From Stappia stellulata (GTDB lineage: Bacteria; Pseudomonadota; Alphaproteobacteria; Rhizobiales; Stappiaceae), in NCBI RefSeq assembly GCF_020176715.1, contig NZ_JAIVMF010000002.1, positions 1-64,000 of the forward strand: DNA of 64,000 bases, read 5' to 3'. Numbering within the stretch: the first letter of the stretch is position 1; every line of letters starts with the position of its first letter. Of the stretch, positions 38,355-46,847 are shown piece after piece. A model generated the notes under the pieces. It saw only the letters and a list, made by a program, of their open reading frames with translations. It was not told the DNA's origin and searched no databases. The position numbers and the translations under genes were made by a program.

Positions 38355-39311
38355 TCACCGGTTCGGCAAATGGGCTGAGAGGGCCTCGAGCACGGCCATG
38401 CGCACGGCGACACCCATCTCGACCTGCTCGCGGATCAGGCTTTGCGGGCCGTCGGCGATTTCCGGATCGATCTCCACCCCCCGGTTCATCGGGCCGGGAT
38501 GCATGACGAGCGCGTCGGGCTTGGCGGCGGAGAGCTTTTCCGCGTCCAGCCCGTAGTAGCGGAAATACTCGCGCACGGAGGGGATGAAGGCTCCGGCCAT
38601 GCGTTCGCGCTGAAGGCGGAGCATCATCACGATATCCGCGTCGGCCAGGCCCTCGCGCATCGTCGCGCAGACCTCGACGCCCATCTGCCGGATGCCGTTC
38701 GGCAGAAGGGTGGAGGGCGCAACGACCTTGACCCGTGCGCCCAGCGCGTTGAGCAGGATGATGTTCGAGCGCGCCACCCGCGAATGCAGGATATCGCCGC
38801 AGATCGCGACCGTCAGGCGGGCGATCTTGCCCTTGTGGCGACGGATCGTGAGGGCGTCGAGCAGCGCTTGCGTGGGGTGCTCATGGGCACCGTCGCCGGC
38901 GTTGATCACGGAGCAGCCGACCTTCTGGGCAAGGAGATGCACCGCGCCGGCCGCATGGTGGCGGACCACGATGATGTCGGGATGCATGGCGTTCAGCGTC
39001 GCGGCCGTGTCGATCAGCGTCTCGCCCTTCTTTACCGAAGAGGAGGAGACCGACATGTTCATCACGTCGGCGCCGAGCCGTTTGCCGGCGATCTCGAAGG
39101 AGGATTGCGTGCGCGTGGAGGCTTCGAAGAAAAGGTTGATCTGGGTCCGTCCCCGCAGAACGGCCTTCTTCTTTTCTACCTGCCGGCTGATCTCCACGGC
39201 CGCTTCCGCGCGGTCGAGCAGGGCAAGGATTTCGTGCGGCTGGAGACCTTCGATCCCGAGCAGGTGACGGTGCGGATAGGCATCCGCGAGGGGGGAGGTT
39301 TGTGCGCTCAT
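38355..39311 (-). CDS. pyrB: Aspartate carbamoyltransferase catalytic subunit
   Basis: This 318-residue enzyme performs the committed step of pyrimidine synthesis. The carbamoyl-phosphate site [20 protein letters not shown] lies near residue 62, VIRHH..GAVHLLA near 113, [17 protein letters not shown] near 141 and [11 protein letters not shown] near 276. The length fits the class B-type ATCases that associate with a PyrC homologue. The pseudo-PyrC gene follows within 12 bases. No pyrI regulatory gene is visible. The ATG at 39311 is the natural start. No attenuator-like leader was seen upstream. Confidence 0.96.
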   Translation of the reverse strand: MSAQTSPLADAYPHRHLLGIEGLQPHEILALLDRAEAAVEISRQVEKKKAVLRGRTQINLFFEASTRTQSSFEIAGKRLGADVMNMSVSSSSVKKGETLIDTAATLNAMHPDIIVVRHHAAGAVHLLAQKVGCSVINAGDGAHEHPTQALLDALTIRRHKGKIARLTVAICGDILHSRVARSNIILLNALGARVKVVAPSTLLPNGIRQMGVEVCATMREGLADADIVMMLRLQRERMAGAFIPSVREYFRYYGLDAEKLSAAKPDALVMHPGPMNRGVEIDPEIADGPQSLIREQVEMGVAVRMAVLEALSAHLPNR

Positions 39312-39406
39312 TAAAGGCTACCCTATAGGCGCAAGCGCGCGCGGGCTCAAGCGCGGCTTGGCGTCTGCGCAAGCTTTTTGCGGGGCGGGGATCTGCCGCG
39401 CGGCGC

Positions 39407-40333
39407 TCACACGGCGACGAGCAGCGCGATCGGCATGGTCACGGCGGCGGCAAGCGTCTGCAGCGTGAGGATTTCCGCCATCAGCTTGGCGTCCCCGCCC
39501 ATCTGCCGGGCGAGCAGGTAGGAGCCGCCGGCGCTGGGCACCGACATGGCGATCATCACGGCGGTAAAGGCCGGGCCCTCAACGCCCATGAGACTTGCAA
39601 AGCCGAAACCCAGCACCGGCATCAGCGCCAGTTTCAGCAAAAGCGCGGAGGTCAGGGCCGGGCCCGGGCGGCGCAATGCGTTGAGGTCGAGGCCGGCGCC
39701 GACGCAGACGATGCCGATCGGCAGGGCGGCGCTGCCGAGGATTTCCAGTGTCGACCAGGCGAATCGCGGCAGCGGCAGGCCGGTGACGTTCAAGAGCAGG
39801 CCGGTCGCCGTCGACCAGATGAACGGGTTGCGGATGAGGTCGAGCAGGATCTTGCGGATGCCGGGTGCAGGGCCACTGGTGAAATGCGACAGCACAAGGA
39901 CGCAGATGACATTCAGGAGCGGCACCATGGCGACGATGGCGACCGCAAGAAGCGCGACGCCGTCCGCGCCCAGCAGTTCGTCGGCGATGGCAAGCGCGAC
40001 GAAGGTGTTCCAGCGGGTCGCGCCCTGAAAGACGGAGGTGAAGCGCGGGCCGTCGATGGCAAAGACGCGCCGCAGCAGCGGCTGCAGGGCAAGGGCGATG
40101 GCCGCCATGGCGACGACCGATGCGACCAGCGTGGCGCTCATCTCGAAGGCGGGCAGGGCCATGAAGTCGGTCTGAGCGACGGTGGCGATGATGATCGCGG
40201 GAAACAGGACGAAATAGGCGATACGCTCGATGCCGCGCCATTGCTCGCCGGTGATGATCCCCATGCGGGCGACGAGGTGTCCGGTGGCGATGACAAGCAG
40301 GACCGGAAGCAGCGCATTGACGACCACACTCAT
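39407..40333 (-). CDS. AEC family transporter (auxin-efflux-carrier-like)
   Basis: This 308-residue inner-membrane protein has about ten hydrophobic helices, consistent with the bile-acid/auxin efflux carrier (AEC, MdcF-like) family. The two halves show similar topology, and polar residues break helices 4 and 9 ([16 protein letters not shown] near 110; [18 protein letters not shown] near 265). The substrate is unknown, with organic acids such as malonate the usual suggestion. Its ATG overlaps the ruvX stop by four bases, so it is coupled to ruvX translation. Confidence 0.85.
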   Translation of the reverse strand: MSVVVNALLPVLLVIATGHLVARMGIITGEQWRGIERIAYFVLFPAIIIATVAQTDFMALPAFEMSATLVASVVAMAAIALALQPLLRRVFAIDGPRFTSVFQGATRWNTFVALAIADELLGADGVALLAVAIVAMVPLLNVICVLVLSHFTSGPAPGIRKILLDLIRNPFIWSTATGLLLNVTGLPLPRFAWSTLEILGSAALPIGIVCVGAGLDLNALRRPGPALTSALLLKLALMPVLGFGFASLMGVEGPAFTAVMIAMSVPSAGGSYLLARQMGGDAKLMAEILTLQTLAAAVTMPIALLVAV

Positions 40334-40875
40334 TGCGGGTCGTCTCCGTCATAGACCTTGTATCTGTCGCCCGCGGGGGCGGCTTGTTCGTCCGCGTCGC
40401 GGCGCATCCGCGACAGCCGGTCGAGGCACCCTTGCAGGATGTAGGCGGCGGCCATCTTGTCGACCAGTTCCGCACGTCGTGCGCGCGAGCGGTCGGCATC
40501 GATCAGCGTGCGTGTGACGGCAGCGGTCGACAGGCGCTCGTCCCATGCGGTCAGCGGCAGATCGGTGAGCGGCAGGAGGTTGCGGGCGAAGGCGCGCGTC
40601 GCCTGGACGCGCGGGCCTTCGGAGCCGTCCATGTTCAGCGGCAGGCCGATCACCATGCCGCAGACCTCGTGTTTCTTGCAGATCTCGAGGAGGGCGGCGG
40701 CATCGACGCCGAACTTCTTACGCTTGATGGTCTCGAGCGGACTGGCGATGCCGCGTCCGAGATCCGACAGTGCAAGACCGATGGTCTTGGTTCCGAGATC
40801 GAGGCCGATCAGCCGGCCGACGCGCGGAAGACGCGCGGCAAAGTCATCGTGGGAGAGGAGGGGATCTTGCGCCAT
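40330..40875 (-). CDS. ruvX: Putative pre-16S rRNA nuclease/Holliday junction resolvase RuvX (YqgF)
   Basis: This 181-residue RNase-H-fold protein has [18 protein letters not shown] near residue 19 with the first catalytic Asp, [13 protein letters not shown] near 77 and DERLSTAAV near 112 with the later acidic residues. In bacteria the family processes the 5' end of 16S rRNA, while a Holliday-junction role is historical. The gene order ruvX-AEC-pyrB-pyrC here resembles other Alphaproteobacteria, where ruvX neighbours pyrB. Confidence 0.93.
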   Translation of the reverse strand: MAQDPLLSHDDFAARLPRVGRLIGLDLGTKTIGLALSDLGRGIASPLETIKRKKFGVDAAALLEICKKHEVCGMVIGLPLNMDGSEGPRVQATRAFARNLLPLTDLPLTAWDERLSTAAVTRTLIDADRSRARRAELVDKMAAAYILQGCLDRLSRMRRDADEQAAPAGDRYKVYDGDDPQ

Positions 40876-41002
40876 GTCGAGGCTTTAGCACGCGCCCGCC
40901 CGCGCGAACAGAGAGCGGGATTGCAGGCGCGCCGCATCCGGATAGATTCCGGGGGACAGTTCGCGGCAGCTTCCGCGACACGCGACAAGAGGGAGACCCA
41001 TC

Positions 41003-41710
41003 ATGAAGATCACATATCTCGGCCATGCCGCCTGCCGTCTCGACATTCCGGGCGCCGCCATTCTCATCGACCCGTTCCTGAGCGGAAATCCGTCCTTTCC
41101 CGAGACGCTGAGCGTGGACGGGGTCAGCGAGGGCGTGACGCATATCCTGTTGACCCACGGGCATGACGACCACATCGGCGATACGCTGGAGATCGCGCGC
41201 AAGACCGGCGCGCAGGTCACCGCGAATTTCGAGATCGCCATGTGGGTGCAGTCGCAGGGGCACGAGAACATCAACCCGATGGGCTGCGGCGGCTCCGTCG
41301 ATGTCGGTCCCTTCACCGTCTCGCTCACCCAGGCGCATCACACCTCCTCGTCGCTCGCCGGCGGATGGCCACCGGTCTACATGGGCCAGCCGAACGGGTT
41401 GATCGTGCGCGCCGAAGGACAACCGACCCTCTACCACATGGGCGACACGGATCTCTTCGGCGACATGGCGCTGATCGAGGAGCTCTACGCCCCGAAGGTT
41501 GGCATCGTGCCGATCGGCGACCGTTTCACCATGGGAGCGAAAACGGCGGCGATCGCCTGCAAGCGGTTCTTCGACTTCAAGACGATCCTGCCGTGCCACT
41601 ACGGCACCTTCCCGATCCTCGACCAGTCCGCCGACGGCTTCCTCGCCGAGATGGGGGCGGAATCCGGCCGCGTGAAGGTCACGGCTCCGGGCGGCTCCTT
41701 CGAGGTCTGA
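41003..41710 (+). CDS. UPF0173-type metallo-beta-lactamase-fold hydrolase
   Basis: This 235-residue metal-dependent hydrolase has zinc-binding motif THGHDDHIGD near residue 50, AHHTSSS near 111 and HMGDTDLFGDM near 144, followed by CHYGTFP near 198. The sequence fits the UPF0173/YtkL group, whose substrate is unknown. There is no signal peptide. A strong GGGAGACCC ribosome-binding site precedes the ATG. It is divergent from ruvX. Similar proteins are found throughout Bacteria and Archaea. Confidence 0.92.
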   Translation: MKITYLGHAACRLDIPGAAILIDPFLSGNPSFPETLSVDGVSEGVTHILLTHGHDDHIGDTLEIARKTGAQVTANFEIAMWVQSQGHENINPMGCGGSVDVGPFTVSLTQAHHTSSSLAGGWPPVYMGQPNGLIVRAEGQPTLYHMGDTDLFGDMALIEELYAPKVGIVPIGDRFTMGAKTAAIACKRFFDFKTILPCHYGTFPILDQSADGFLAEMGAESGRVKVTAPGGSFEV

Positions 41711-41714
41711 CGCA

Positions 41715-41782
41715 CTGTCCGGGCGCTGGACAGGACCTGAATGTTCACGTAATGTTCTATTCCGATTCCAGCGTCCGGACAG
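41715..41782. repeat. Long inverted repeat around an SOS-box-like sequence
   Basis: CTGTCCGGGCGCTGG at 41715-41729 pairs, with one mismatch, with CCAGCGTCCGGACAG at 41768-41782, leaving a 38-base loop that contains the SOS-box candidate. The right arm ends four bases before the next ATG. As RNA it could sequester the ribosome-binding region. As DNA it could extrude as a cruciform. Confidence 0.6.
41743..41757 (+). promoter_or_regulatory. Putative LexA (SOS) box, GTTC-N7-GTTC
   Basis: GTTC ACGTAAT GTTC matches the alphaproteobacterial LexA site GTTC-N7-GTTC exactly. It lies 29 bases upstream of the NTF2-like gene, where it would overlap the core promoter. Chance matches in 64 kb are expected about twice over both strands, but rarely in a promoter position. 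Confidence 0.5.
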
Positions 41783-41785
41783 GCC

Positions 41786-42268
41786 ATGTCAAACCACATC
41801 CCGTTTCGCGCCAACCTTGACGACTTTCTCCTGAGCCTTGCCAGGGGCGACCTTCTCGATGCGGTCGGGGCGCATTATGCGGCCGACGCGCGGCTCTACG
41901 AGAACGACATTCTGGTCGCGCGGGACAAGCGGACGGTGCTGCGCAAGCTGCAGCCGGTGCTCAGGCGTTTCGCGATGGTGCGCGGCACCTTCGACGAACT
42001 GACCTGCGATCGCGCCACGGGCCGGGTGCGTTTCTTTTGCCGGATCGACGGTGTCGACATCGACGGGCGGGTGGTGCGCGAGGAGGTTTTCCATGTGCAG
42101 GTCTGGTCGGATGGCAAGGTGGCGGAGGAGCGGCAGTATCGCGGCGATGCGCTTGCGCGGCTGTTTGCCCGAAACGTCGCCGCGCCGCGCCGTCGCGGGC
42201 CGCTCCTGGTCCCGTCGCTGCCGGCGTCCGCTTCGGCGGTGATGGCGGCGCGCCCCCTCGGTGCGTGA
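41786..42268 (+). CDS. NTF2-like (SnoaL-type) domain protein
   Basis: This 160-residue protein has the cone-shaped NTF2-like fold, with an N-terminal helix (FRANLDDFLLSLARGDLLDAVGAHYAADARLYEN) and alternating strands ending in EVFHVQVWSDGKVAEERQYRG. A basic, Pro-rich tail completes it. This fold binds small hydrophobic ligands or acts as an isomerase-like scaffold, and the specific role is unknown. The promoter region carries a putative SOS box in a large inverted repeat, hinting at DNA-damage control. It lies between the metallo-hydrolase and gatC genes. Confidence 0.75.
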   Translation: MSNHIPFRANLDDFLLSLARGDLLDAVGAHYAADARLYENDILVARDKRTVLRKLQPVLRRFAMVRGTFDELTCDRATGRVRFFCRIDGVDIDGRVVREEVFHVQVWSDGKVAEERQYRGDALARLFARNVAAPRRRGPLLVPSLPASASAVMAARPLGA

Positions 42269-42418
42269 CGGCTTTTGCCGGACCGGTGGCGGCGCCGGCG
42301 CCCTTTGGCTTGCGGGCGGCTTGATCCCGATGATATAGGCCACCTGTCGAGGATGCCTCGCGCGAGAAAAAGCCTTCGCGCAAGCGTCCCCGGCGCACGA
42401 GGCAATCCGGAGAATCCA

Positions 42419-42706
42419 ATGTCCGTCGATATCGACACGGTGAAACGCGTTGCGCATCTTGCGCGCATCAAGGTCACGGACACCGAGGCCGACGAGATGA
42501 CCGGCCAGTTGAACACCATCCTCGCCTTCGTCGAGCAGCTTGACGAGGTCGACGTCAGCGGCGTGGAGCCGATGACATCGGTCGTCAAGCAGGAGATGAA
42601 GAAGCGCGCCGACGTGGTCGACGACGGCGGCTATCCGCAGGATGTGGTCGCCAACGCGCCGATGTCGGAAGACAATTTCTTCATGGTGCCGAAGGTGGTG
42701 GAATAG
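42419..42706 (+). CDS. gatC: Asp-tRNA(Asn)/Glu-tRNA(Gln) amidotransferase subunit C
   Basis: This 95-residue GatC wraps around GatA and GatB to stabilise the amidotransferase. Family blocks are [20 protein letters not shown] at the start, [20 protein letters not shown] near 27 and GVEPMTSV followed by the DDG...[21 protein letters not shown] tail. The ATG at 42419 follows AATCCGGAGAATCC. It precedes a GNAT gene by three bases and gatA by 505 bases. gatB is 7 kb away. Confidence 0.95.
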   Translation: MSVDIDTVKRVAHLARIKVTDTEADEMTGQLNTILAFVEQLDEVDVSGVEPMTSVVKQEMKKRADVVDDGGYPQDVVANAPMSEDNFFMVPKVVE

Positions 42707-42709
42707 GCC

Positions 42710-43183
42710 GTGACGGTTGTCATCGGCGTTGAGTGCCCGCTCACCGACGACATGCGCGCCCTGATCGCGGAGCTGAACGCCGCTCTGCTGTCGCTGACGC
42801 CGCCCGAGGCCTGTTTTCACATGAGCGTCGAGGATATGGCGGGAGACGACACCACCGTGTTCGTTGCCCGCAACGGCGACGGTGGAGAAATGCTCGGCTG
42901 CGGCGCGCTGTTGCGCCATCCGAGCGGGGTCGGCGAGGTCAAGCGCATGTACACCCGTCCCGAGGCGCGGGGTCTTGGGATCGGCGGGCGCATCCTGGCG
43001 CGGATCGAAGCGCTTGCGCGCAGCGAAGGCTTCACGCGGCTGGTGCTTGAGACCGGCAACACCTACAAGGCCGCTGAGCGGGTCTACCAGCGGGCCGGCT
43101 TCCGGCGATGTGGCCCGGTGCTCGGATATTCCGACACGCCGTACACCGCCTTTTTCGAAAAACCGCTTCTTTCTAACGCGTGA
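42710..43183 (+). CDS. GNAT family N-acetyltransferase
   Basis: This 157-residue acetyl-CoA-dependent acyltransferase has GEVKRMYTRPEARGLGIGGR near residue 74 (motif A with the R/Q-x-x-G-x-G/A phosphate loop) and LVLETGNTYKAAERVYQRAG near 110 (motif B). The substrate is unknown. The GTG start lies three bases after the gatC stop and the gene precedes gatA by 28 bases, so it is inserted within a gatC-GNAT-gatA operon. The pattern resembles YjhQ/PhnO-type small GNATs. It should be cytosolic. Confidence 0.85.
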   Translation: MTVVIGVECPLTDDMRALIAELNAALLSLTPPEACFHMSVEDMAGDDTTVFVARNGDGGEMLGCGALLRHPSGVGEVKRMYTRPEARGLGIGGRILARIEALARSEGFTRLVLETGNTYKAAERVYQRAGFRRCGPVLGYSDTPYTAFFEKPLLSNA

Positions 43184-43210
43184 CGCGAACAGCCCAGCGA
43201 GACGAAAACA

Positions 43211-44686
43211 ATGACCGAGCTGACGAAACTGACCCTGACCGAGGCGCGAGACGGGCTTGCCGCGCGCGACTTCAGCGCCCGCGAACTGACGGACGCCTAT
43301 CTGGGCGAGATCGCGGCAGGCAATCAGGCGCTGAACGCCTATGTGGCGGTGACCGAGGACAAGGCGCGGGCAATGGCCGCGGCCTCCGACGCGCGGCTTG
43401 CCAAGGGCGAGGGCGGCGCGCTTGAGGGCATTCCGCTCGGCATCAAGGATCTCTTCGCCACCAAGGGCGTGCACACCCAGGCGTGCAGCCATATCCTCGA
43501 CGGCTTCAAGCCGCCGTACGAATCGACCGTGACCGCCAATCTCTGGGCCGATGGCGCGGTGATGCTCGGCAAGCTCAACATGGACGAATTCGCCATGGGC
43601 TCGTCGAACGAGACCTCCTATTACGGCAATGTCGTCAATCCGTGGAAGCGGACCGGATCGGACGAGGCGCTGGTGCCGGGCGGTTCGTCCGGCGGCTCCG
43701 CCGCCGCCGTTGCCGGCGCCCTGTGCCTTGGCGCGACCGCGACCGACACCGGCGGCTCGATCCGCCAGCCGGCGGCGCTGACCGGCACGGTCGGCATGAA
43801 GCCGACCTACGGCCGCTGCTCGCGCTGGGGCACGGTCGCCTTCGCCTCCTCGCTGGACCAGGCGGGACCGATCACCCGCACGGTGCGCGACAATGCGGTC
43901 ATGCTGCGCTCGATGGCCTCCGTCGACGCCAAGGACACGACCAGCATCGACGCGCCGGTACCCGATTACGAGGCTGCCGTCGGCAAGTCGGTGCGCGGAC
44001 TGCGGATCGGCATTCCCAAGGAATATCGCGTCGACGGCATGCCCGACGAGATCAACGCTCTGTGGCAGCAGGGCATCGACTGGCTGAAGGACGCGGGTGC
44101 CGAGATCGTCGAGATCTCCCTGCCGCATACCAAATACGCGTTGCCGGCCTATTACATCGTCGCGCCCGCGGAAGCCTCGTCCAACCTCGCCCGCTACGAT
44201 GGCGTGCGCTACGGGTTGCGGGTCGACGGCAAGGACATCGCCGACATGTACGAGAACACGCGCGCGGCCGGCTTCGGCGCGGAAGTGAAGCGGCGCGTGA
44301 TGGTCGGAACCTATGTGCTTTCCGCCGGCTATTACGATGCCTACTACCTGAAGGCGCAGAAGGTCCGCACGCTGATCAAGCGCGATTTCGACCAGTCCTT
44401 CGAGGCGGGCGTGGATGCGATCCTGACGCCGGCAACGCCGGATGCCGCCTTTGCACCCGGCGCGATCACCGATCCGGTCGCCATGTATCTCAACGACATC
44501 TTCACGGTGACGGTGAACATGGCCGGCCTTCCGGGGCTTGCGGTGCCGGCCGGGCTCAACCGCGACGGCCTGCCGCTGGGCTTGCAGCTGATCGGGCGCC
44601 CCTTCGGCGAGGAAACGCTCTACAGCCTGGGATCGGTGATCGAACAGGCCGCGGGCCGCTTCACGCCGAAGCGCTGGTGGGCCTGA
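43211..44686 (+). CDS. gatA: Asp-tRNA(Asn)/Glu-tRNA(Gln) amidotransferase subunit A
   Basis: This 491-residue amidase-signature enzyme releases ammonia from glutamine for transamidation of misacylated tRNA. The catalytic Lys is in PLGIKDLF near residue 79, and the Ser-cisSer pair is in [14 protein letters not shown] near 157, with [13 protein letters not shown] near 180. The length equals the family norm. It is downstream of gatC and a GNAT gene. With gatB (49730) it forms GatCAB, which supplies Gln-tRNA(Gln) and possibly Asn-tRNA(Asn) if the cognate synthetases are missing. Confidence 0.97.
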   Translation: MTELTKLTLTEARDGLAARDFSARELTDAYLGEIAAGNQALNAYVAVTEDKARAMAAASDARLAKGEGGALEGIPLGIKDLFATKGVHTQACSHILDGFKPPYESTVTANLWADGAVMLGKLNMDEFAMGSSNETSYYGNVVNPWKRTGSDEALVPGGSSGGSAAAVAGALCLGATATDTGGSIRQPAALTGTVGMKPTYGRCSRWGTVAFASSLDQAGPITRTVRDNAVMLRSMASVDAKDTTSIDAPVPDYEAAVGKSVRGLRIGIPKEYRVDGMPDEINALWQQGIDWLKDAGAEIVEISLPHTKYALPAYYIVAPAEASSNLARYDGVRYGLRVDGKDIADMYENTRAAGFGAEVKRRVMVGTYVLSAGYYDAYYLKAQKVRTLIKRDFDQSFEAGVDAILTPATPDAAFAPGAITDPVAMYLNDIFTVTVNMAGLPGLAVPAGLNRDGLPLGLQLIGRPFGEETLYSLGSVIEQAAGRFTPKRWWA

Positions 44687-44787
44687 CGCTTCGCCGCGAA
44701 GCGCGCAAGTCAAGGCATGTGAACAAGACGCCGCCGGGAGCCTCCCGACGGCATTGAGGATGATGACAAACTCACCGAATTCGTCCT

Positions 44788-44922
44788 CCCGGACGCAGCG
44801 TAAGCTGCGATCCGGGATCGGGGAGACACGGTGTCACGGTTGGCAACTCCTTAAAACGGATAGGTTTTTGGCTCTCCGATACCGGGTCGCGCTTTCGCTT
44901 GCCCGGTATGACGCGGGAGAGC
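44788..44922. repeat. REP-like composite palindromic repeat
   Basis: Two palindromes are present: CCCGGA..GCAGC..GCTGC..TCCGGG at 44788-44816, and the larger GCTCTCC..ATACCGGG..CCCGGTAT..GGAGAGC at 44871-44922. CCGGG/TATGACG-type ends are common in intergenic repeats of Rhizobiales. Being single-copy in this window, its repeat nature has to be checked in the genome. Confidence 0.4.
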
Positions 44923-44948
44923 AGTCGCACTCTTCGTCAGCAGTCAGA

Positions 44949-44978
44949 CGCCGCCGGGAGGCCCCCGGCGGCGTTTTT
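44949..44978 (+). terminator. Rho-independent terminator for gatA transcript
   Basis: CGCCGCCGGG pairs with CCCGGCGGCG and is followed by five T residues, 260 bases after the gatA stop and six bases before the end of the convergent YjhX-like gene. Confidence 0.85.
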
Positions 44979-44984
44979 CGTGGG

Positions 44985-45242
44985 TCAGCGGTTGTCCGGC
45001 TGGGCGCGCACGCGGCGCAATCCCAATCGGGTGACGCGGTAGGGACCGCCGTTTTTCGAGGCGATGTAGCGCCGGCGCCTCAGTTTCTTGAACAGGGCCA
45101 GATCCAGCCCCGGCGAATGCCAGCCCTCGCGCGTAACGCAGGTGGCATGAATGATGCGGTTGCGCGCGTCCTTCTCGACGAGCACGCGACCGCCCTGGGC
45201 CAGCAGGTGAAGCACCCGCTGCTCGGCTTTCGAAATGTCCAT
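44985..45242 (-). CDS. YjhX-like (UPF0386) family protein
   Basis: This 85-residue basic protein matches the UPF0386/YjhX family throughout (MDISKAEQRVLHLLAQGGRV, TREGWHSPGLDLALFKKL, SKNGGPYRVTRLGLRRVRAQ). E. coli YjhX is reported as a toxin that may inhibit topoisomerase I, neutralised by the GNAT protein YjhQ. No gene for such an antitoxin touches this one. The GNAT gene at 42710 is 1.8 kb away on the other strand with gatA between them. The ATG at 45242 gives the family start. It may be a stand-alone DNA-binding protein. Confidence 0.85.
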   Translation of the reverse strand: MDISKAEQRVLHLLAQGGRVLVEKDARNRIIHATCVTREGWHSPGLDLALFKKLRRRRYIASKNGGPYRVTRLGLRRVRAQPDNR

Positions 45243-45553
45243 GATGGTCCGGAAATCTTGATGCACGGCTCCGGTGTCCGCAGCCCGTACGCTTGCGGAG
45301 GGGAGCAGTCTCGTGGCCGACCCGAAAACCTGGGCCGGCCCTATCGGGCCTCGCGGCGTCCGCGCATCAAAACTCCATCGGTTTGCAAGATCTAGGTGGA
45401 CGCGCTTGCGGCAAATATCAAGCTGCTTTGCCCTGTATGCCTCGGCTTCGACGGAGGCTGTTGCAGAAGAAGCGCAGGAGATCGGTGGCAAAATCGGCCT
45501 TGCGACGCTTCGCTCCGTTTCCTTTTTGCCGATCTGGCTCTAGAACTGTCGCC

Positions 45554-45856
45554 ATGACACCGGCAGAATCGATTTCCGTCCTTTTCGGCCTCGCGGGCCT
45601 GGTCAATCCCTTCGCGCTGATGATCGGCGCTGTGCTCGGCTGGTTTGCCGATGCACGCGCCAAGCTGCTCATCGCCGGATTTGCCGCCGCCGCCTTGAGC
45701 GTCCTGCTCGACGCCTCGATGAACTTCAGCGGCGTGCCGCCGGTGGGAGGCTACGACGGCGGGCCGCTTGCGGTGTTGCCGTTCCGCTTCGTGGGAGCCG
45801 CACTTGCGGCCGCCTTCGTGCATGGCATGCGCAACCGGATGCGCGGCGGGCGCTAG
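45554..45856 (+). CDS. Small hypothetical membrane protein
   Basis: This 100-residue protein has three hydrophobic segments: LFGLAGLVNPFALMIGAVLGWF, LLIAGFAAAALSVLLDASM and VLPFRFVGAALAAAFVHGM. Basic residues near the C-terminus suggest an inner-membrane protein with cytoplasmic tail. I do not recognise a family. The ATG at 45554 starts MTPAESIS. It lies 115 bases upstream of the SMR efflux gene on the same strand. Confidence 0.65.
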   Translation: MTPAESISVLFGLAGLVNPFALMIGAVLGWFADARAKLLIAGFAAAALSVLLDASMNFSGVPPVGGYDGGPLAVLPFRFVGAALAAAFVHGMRNRMRGGR

Positions 45857-45971
45857 GCACCGGGCGGACAGTGCCGGCGGAGATTGCAGTTCGCGGCGAT
45901 CCCGCTACGCCCGCCACCTCGATGCCGGACCCGTTCGCGGCCGCATCGCGACACCTCAACAAGGATCTCTC

Positions 45972-46316
45972 ATGTCGTCTGCAGCGGTGTCCTATGTGGC
46001 GCTTGCCGTCGCCATCGTGTTCGAGGTCGTCGGCACCACGGCGCTGCAGCAGTCGCAGCAGTTCACAAGACCCGTGCCGACCCTGGTCATGGGCGGGTGC
46101 TATCTGGCCGCTTTCTACTGTCTGTCCATCGCGCTGCGGAGGGTGCCGGTGGGCGTCGCCTATGCGATGTGGAGCGGTCTCGGCATCGTGCTGATCTCGC
46201 TGGTGGGGATCGTCCTGTTCCGCCAGGTGCTGGACCTTGCCGCCTGGATCGGCCTGGGCCTGATCATCGCCGGCGTCATCGTCGTCAACGTCTTTTCCAA
46301 GTCCGTGTCGCACTGA
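45972..46316 (+). CDS. Small multidrug resistance (SMR) efflux protein
   Basis: This 114-residue four-helix SMR transporter (EmrE/QacE/SugE type) couples proton entry to export of cationic compounds. The essential Glu lies in helix 1 (AIVFEVVGTTALQQS near residue 18). The helix-3 signature VAYAMWSGLGIVLISLVGIVLF near 61 and the VIVVNVFSKS end complete the pattern. Dimers are the functional form. The substrate class (drug exporter or guanidinium exporter) cannot be settled by eye. Confidence 0.92.
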   Translation: MSSAAVSYVALAVAIVFEVVGTTALQQSQQFTRPVPTLVMGGCYLAAFYCLSIALRRVPVGVAYAMWSGLGIVLISLVGIVLFRQVLDLAAWIGLGLIIAGVIVVNVFSKSVSH

Positions 46317-46411
46317 CGGCCAGCGCAGCGCGGGTGTGGCGCGACGGGCGCGCGACACCGACGGCACGGGGCTGTCCCCGTGCCCGTTTTCAAAAGGTCG
46401 GACGGATCGCC

Positions 46412-46666
46412 TCAGCGCTGGGCGCGCCATTCGGCGAAGAGATCGCCGTTCGGGCAGTAGTCCGGGGTTTTTTCCGCGCCACCGGCATGGTCATCCAGCC
46501 AGGTCGCGCATTCGCCCGGGCATTCGCAACCCATGCAACGGTTGGCAGCGGCCCGCAGGCTGTTGGCAAGCGTGATGTCGGCGGGCATGCCCTCGGTCGC
46601 TCCGACCGTCCGCATCATCCGGCCCATCAGGCCCGCCCGTTCGTCGAGCCGCTTCAAAAATCCCAT
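46412..46666 (-). CDS. DUF6455-like small cysteine protein
   Basis: This 84-residue soluble protein has a C-terminal cysteine cluster (NRCMGCECPGEC near residue 45 and YCPNGDLF near 70) that could bind a metal. The N-terminus MGFLKRLDERAGLMGRMMRTVG resembles the DUF6455 family found in marine Alphaproteobacteria. The ATG at 46666 is chosen over an upstream start, since it begins the conserved part. It converges with the SMR gene. Confidence 0.7.
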   Translation of the reverse strand: MGFLKRLDERAGLMGRMMRTVGATEGMPADITLANSLRAAANRCMGCECPGECATWLDDHAGGAEKTPDYCPNGDLFAEWRAQR

Positions 46667-46847
46667 GACTGTCTCCCTTGCGATGCGCTGTCGGCGCCGG
46701 ACCGACACCCTATGTGACGGTTCCCATCCTGAAGTGGTTGCAGATGAAACGAATTGAGCCAGATCAAACCGGCAGCGCTTTGCGTCACTTTCTCGCCGAA
46801 TCTGGTAAGGTTGCAGAGATCAGGAGCGCATACGCCGGAGAGTGACG

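Larger units (their letters stand above)
44687..44984. other. Intergenic region after gatA with palindromic repeats
   Basis: These 298 bases hold a weak hairpin (44727-44752), a composite palindromic repeat (44788-44922) and the terminator at 44949-44978. No gene is seen. The sequence content is unlike coding DNA. Confidence 0.6.

Noticed and set aside
41789-44713. 974-codon minus-strand open frame
   Set aside because: It runs antisense to the NTF2-like, gatC, GNAT and gatA genes and is a codon-bias shadow.
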